A stretch of DNA of 33,908 bases from Micrococcaceae bacterium (GTDB taxonomy: Bacteria; Actinomycetota; Actinomycetes; Actinomycetales; Micrococcaceae). The notes beneath the pieces are model-generated. The model worked only from the letters and a program-made list of their open reading frames with translations, was not told where the DNA came from and did not search any database. Location: assembly GCA_013393415.1 (NCBI GenBank), contig JABXHI010000035.1, positions 1 to 33,908 on the forward strand, read 5' to 3'. Positions 33,813 through 33,908 of the stretch are shown here, in pieces. The position numbers were made by a program, and so were the translations under genes. Numbering within the stretch: the first letter of the stretch is position 1; each line of letters starts with the position of its first letter.

Positions 33813-33908
33813 TTACCGGAAATCGTAAGGCTTGACGGTGCGGGTGTCCCACCGGTAGCGGAGTCTGGCTTCGTGGAGGAGTCGGCGTAGGACAATGATG
33901 GCGTTGGC
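33813..33908 (-). CDS. C-terminus of a probable insertion-sequence transposase, cut by window edge
   Basis: The reverse strand reads through 31 codons from the window edge to a TAA at 33813-33815; the last residues are LHEARLRYRWDTRTVKPYDF plus Arg. A very basic IVLRRLLHEARLRYRWDTR ending is what I associate with transposase C-termini in actinobacterial IS elements, but I cannot name the IS family. The stop is convergent with hemL, 30 bp away. No direct repeat or inverted repeat can be assigned because the other end is outside the window. It may equally be a fragment of a degraded element. Confidence 0.45.
   Translation of the reverse strand, partial: ANAIIVLRRLLHEARLRYRWDTRTVKPYDFR

Noticed and set aside
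1..33908. tRNA, rRNA and CRISPR arrays
   Set aside because: I looked for clover-leaf ends, conserved rRNA blocks and regularly spaced direct repeats and saw none; a covariance-model scan was not possible.

Overview
The window looks like a chromosomal segment of a high-GC Gram-positive bacterium (Actinobacteria), most likely a Micrococcaceae-type member of the Micrococcales with moderate GC. This is inferred from gene content and order: a coproporphyrin-type heme cluster with HemQ/ChdC, small actinobacterial families (DUF3117, DUF3107/TB9.4, DUF222), a 7Fe FdxA next to DapC, and an O-methyltransferase / anti-sigma / TatB / Mrp block that parallels the mycobacterial Rv1220c-Rv1229c region. No database search was possible, so the genus is not fixed.

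Layout. 1-958: a DUF222 (HNH-endonuclease type) protein running off the left edge. 1161-7193: metabolic and envelope genes, namely an alpha-methylacyl-CoA racemase, an alpha/beta hydrolase, a PACE-type drug-efflux protein, thiol peroxidase, a membrane-anchored HtrA-like protease and a CynX-type MFS transporter. 7369-12667: a forward run of TypA/BipA, a small membrane protein, ferredoxin FdxA, succinyldiaminopimelate aminotransferase (DapC) and citrate synthase, closed by a strong bidirectional hairpin. 12737-18839: a lipoprotein solute-binding protein, a DivIVA-domain membrane protein, DUF3117, an O-methyltransferase, a zinc anti-sigma-like protein without an adjacent sigma gene, TatB, Mrp and a YflT-type stress protein. 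18836-24916: an aminopeptidase P-family enzyme, a PHP phosphoesterase, and a reverse-strand series of TetR regulator, DUF3107, DEAD-box helicase and a solitary beta-class DNA methyltransferase. 24965-33782: the heme cluster, with hemA divergent from hemE-hemY-chdC-hemC-hemD-hemB-hemL. 33813-33908: the last 31 codons of what looks like a transposase.

The heme genes encode glutamyl-tRNA to uroporphyrinogen III (HemA, HemL, HemB, HemC, HemD), then coproporphyrinogen III (HemE), coproporphyrin III (HemY/CgoX) and, after iron insertion, decarboxylation of coproheme to heme b (ChdC). Only the ferrochelatase (CpfC/HemH) is absent from the window. Most forward heme genes are packed with 1-4 nt overlaps or short gaps, implying one transcription unit.

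Most of the window is ordinary core genome. The observations most worth checking are the anti-sigma-like gene with no ECF sigma gene beside it, a 19-bp palindrome between hemY and chdC, several genes whose -10-like hexamer lies 6-10 nt before the start codon (likely leaderless mRNAs), and four convergent gene pairs that overlap at their stop codons. I found no tRNA, rRNA, CRISPR array or clearly novel multigene system. No gene-free stretch exceeds about 210 bp.
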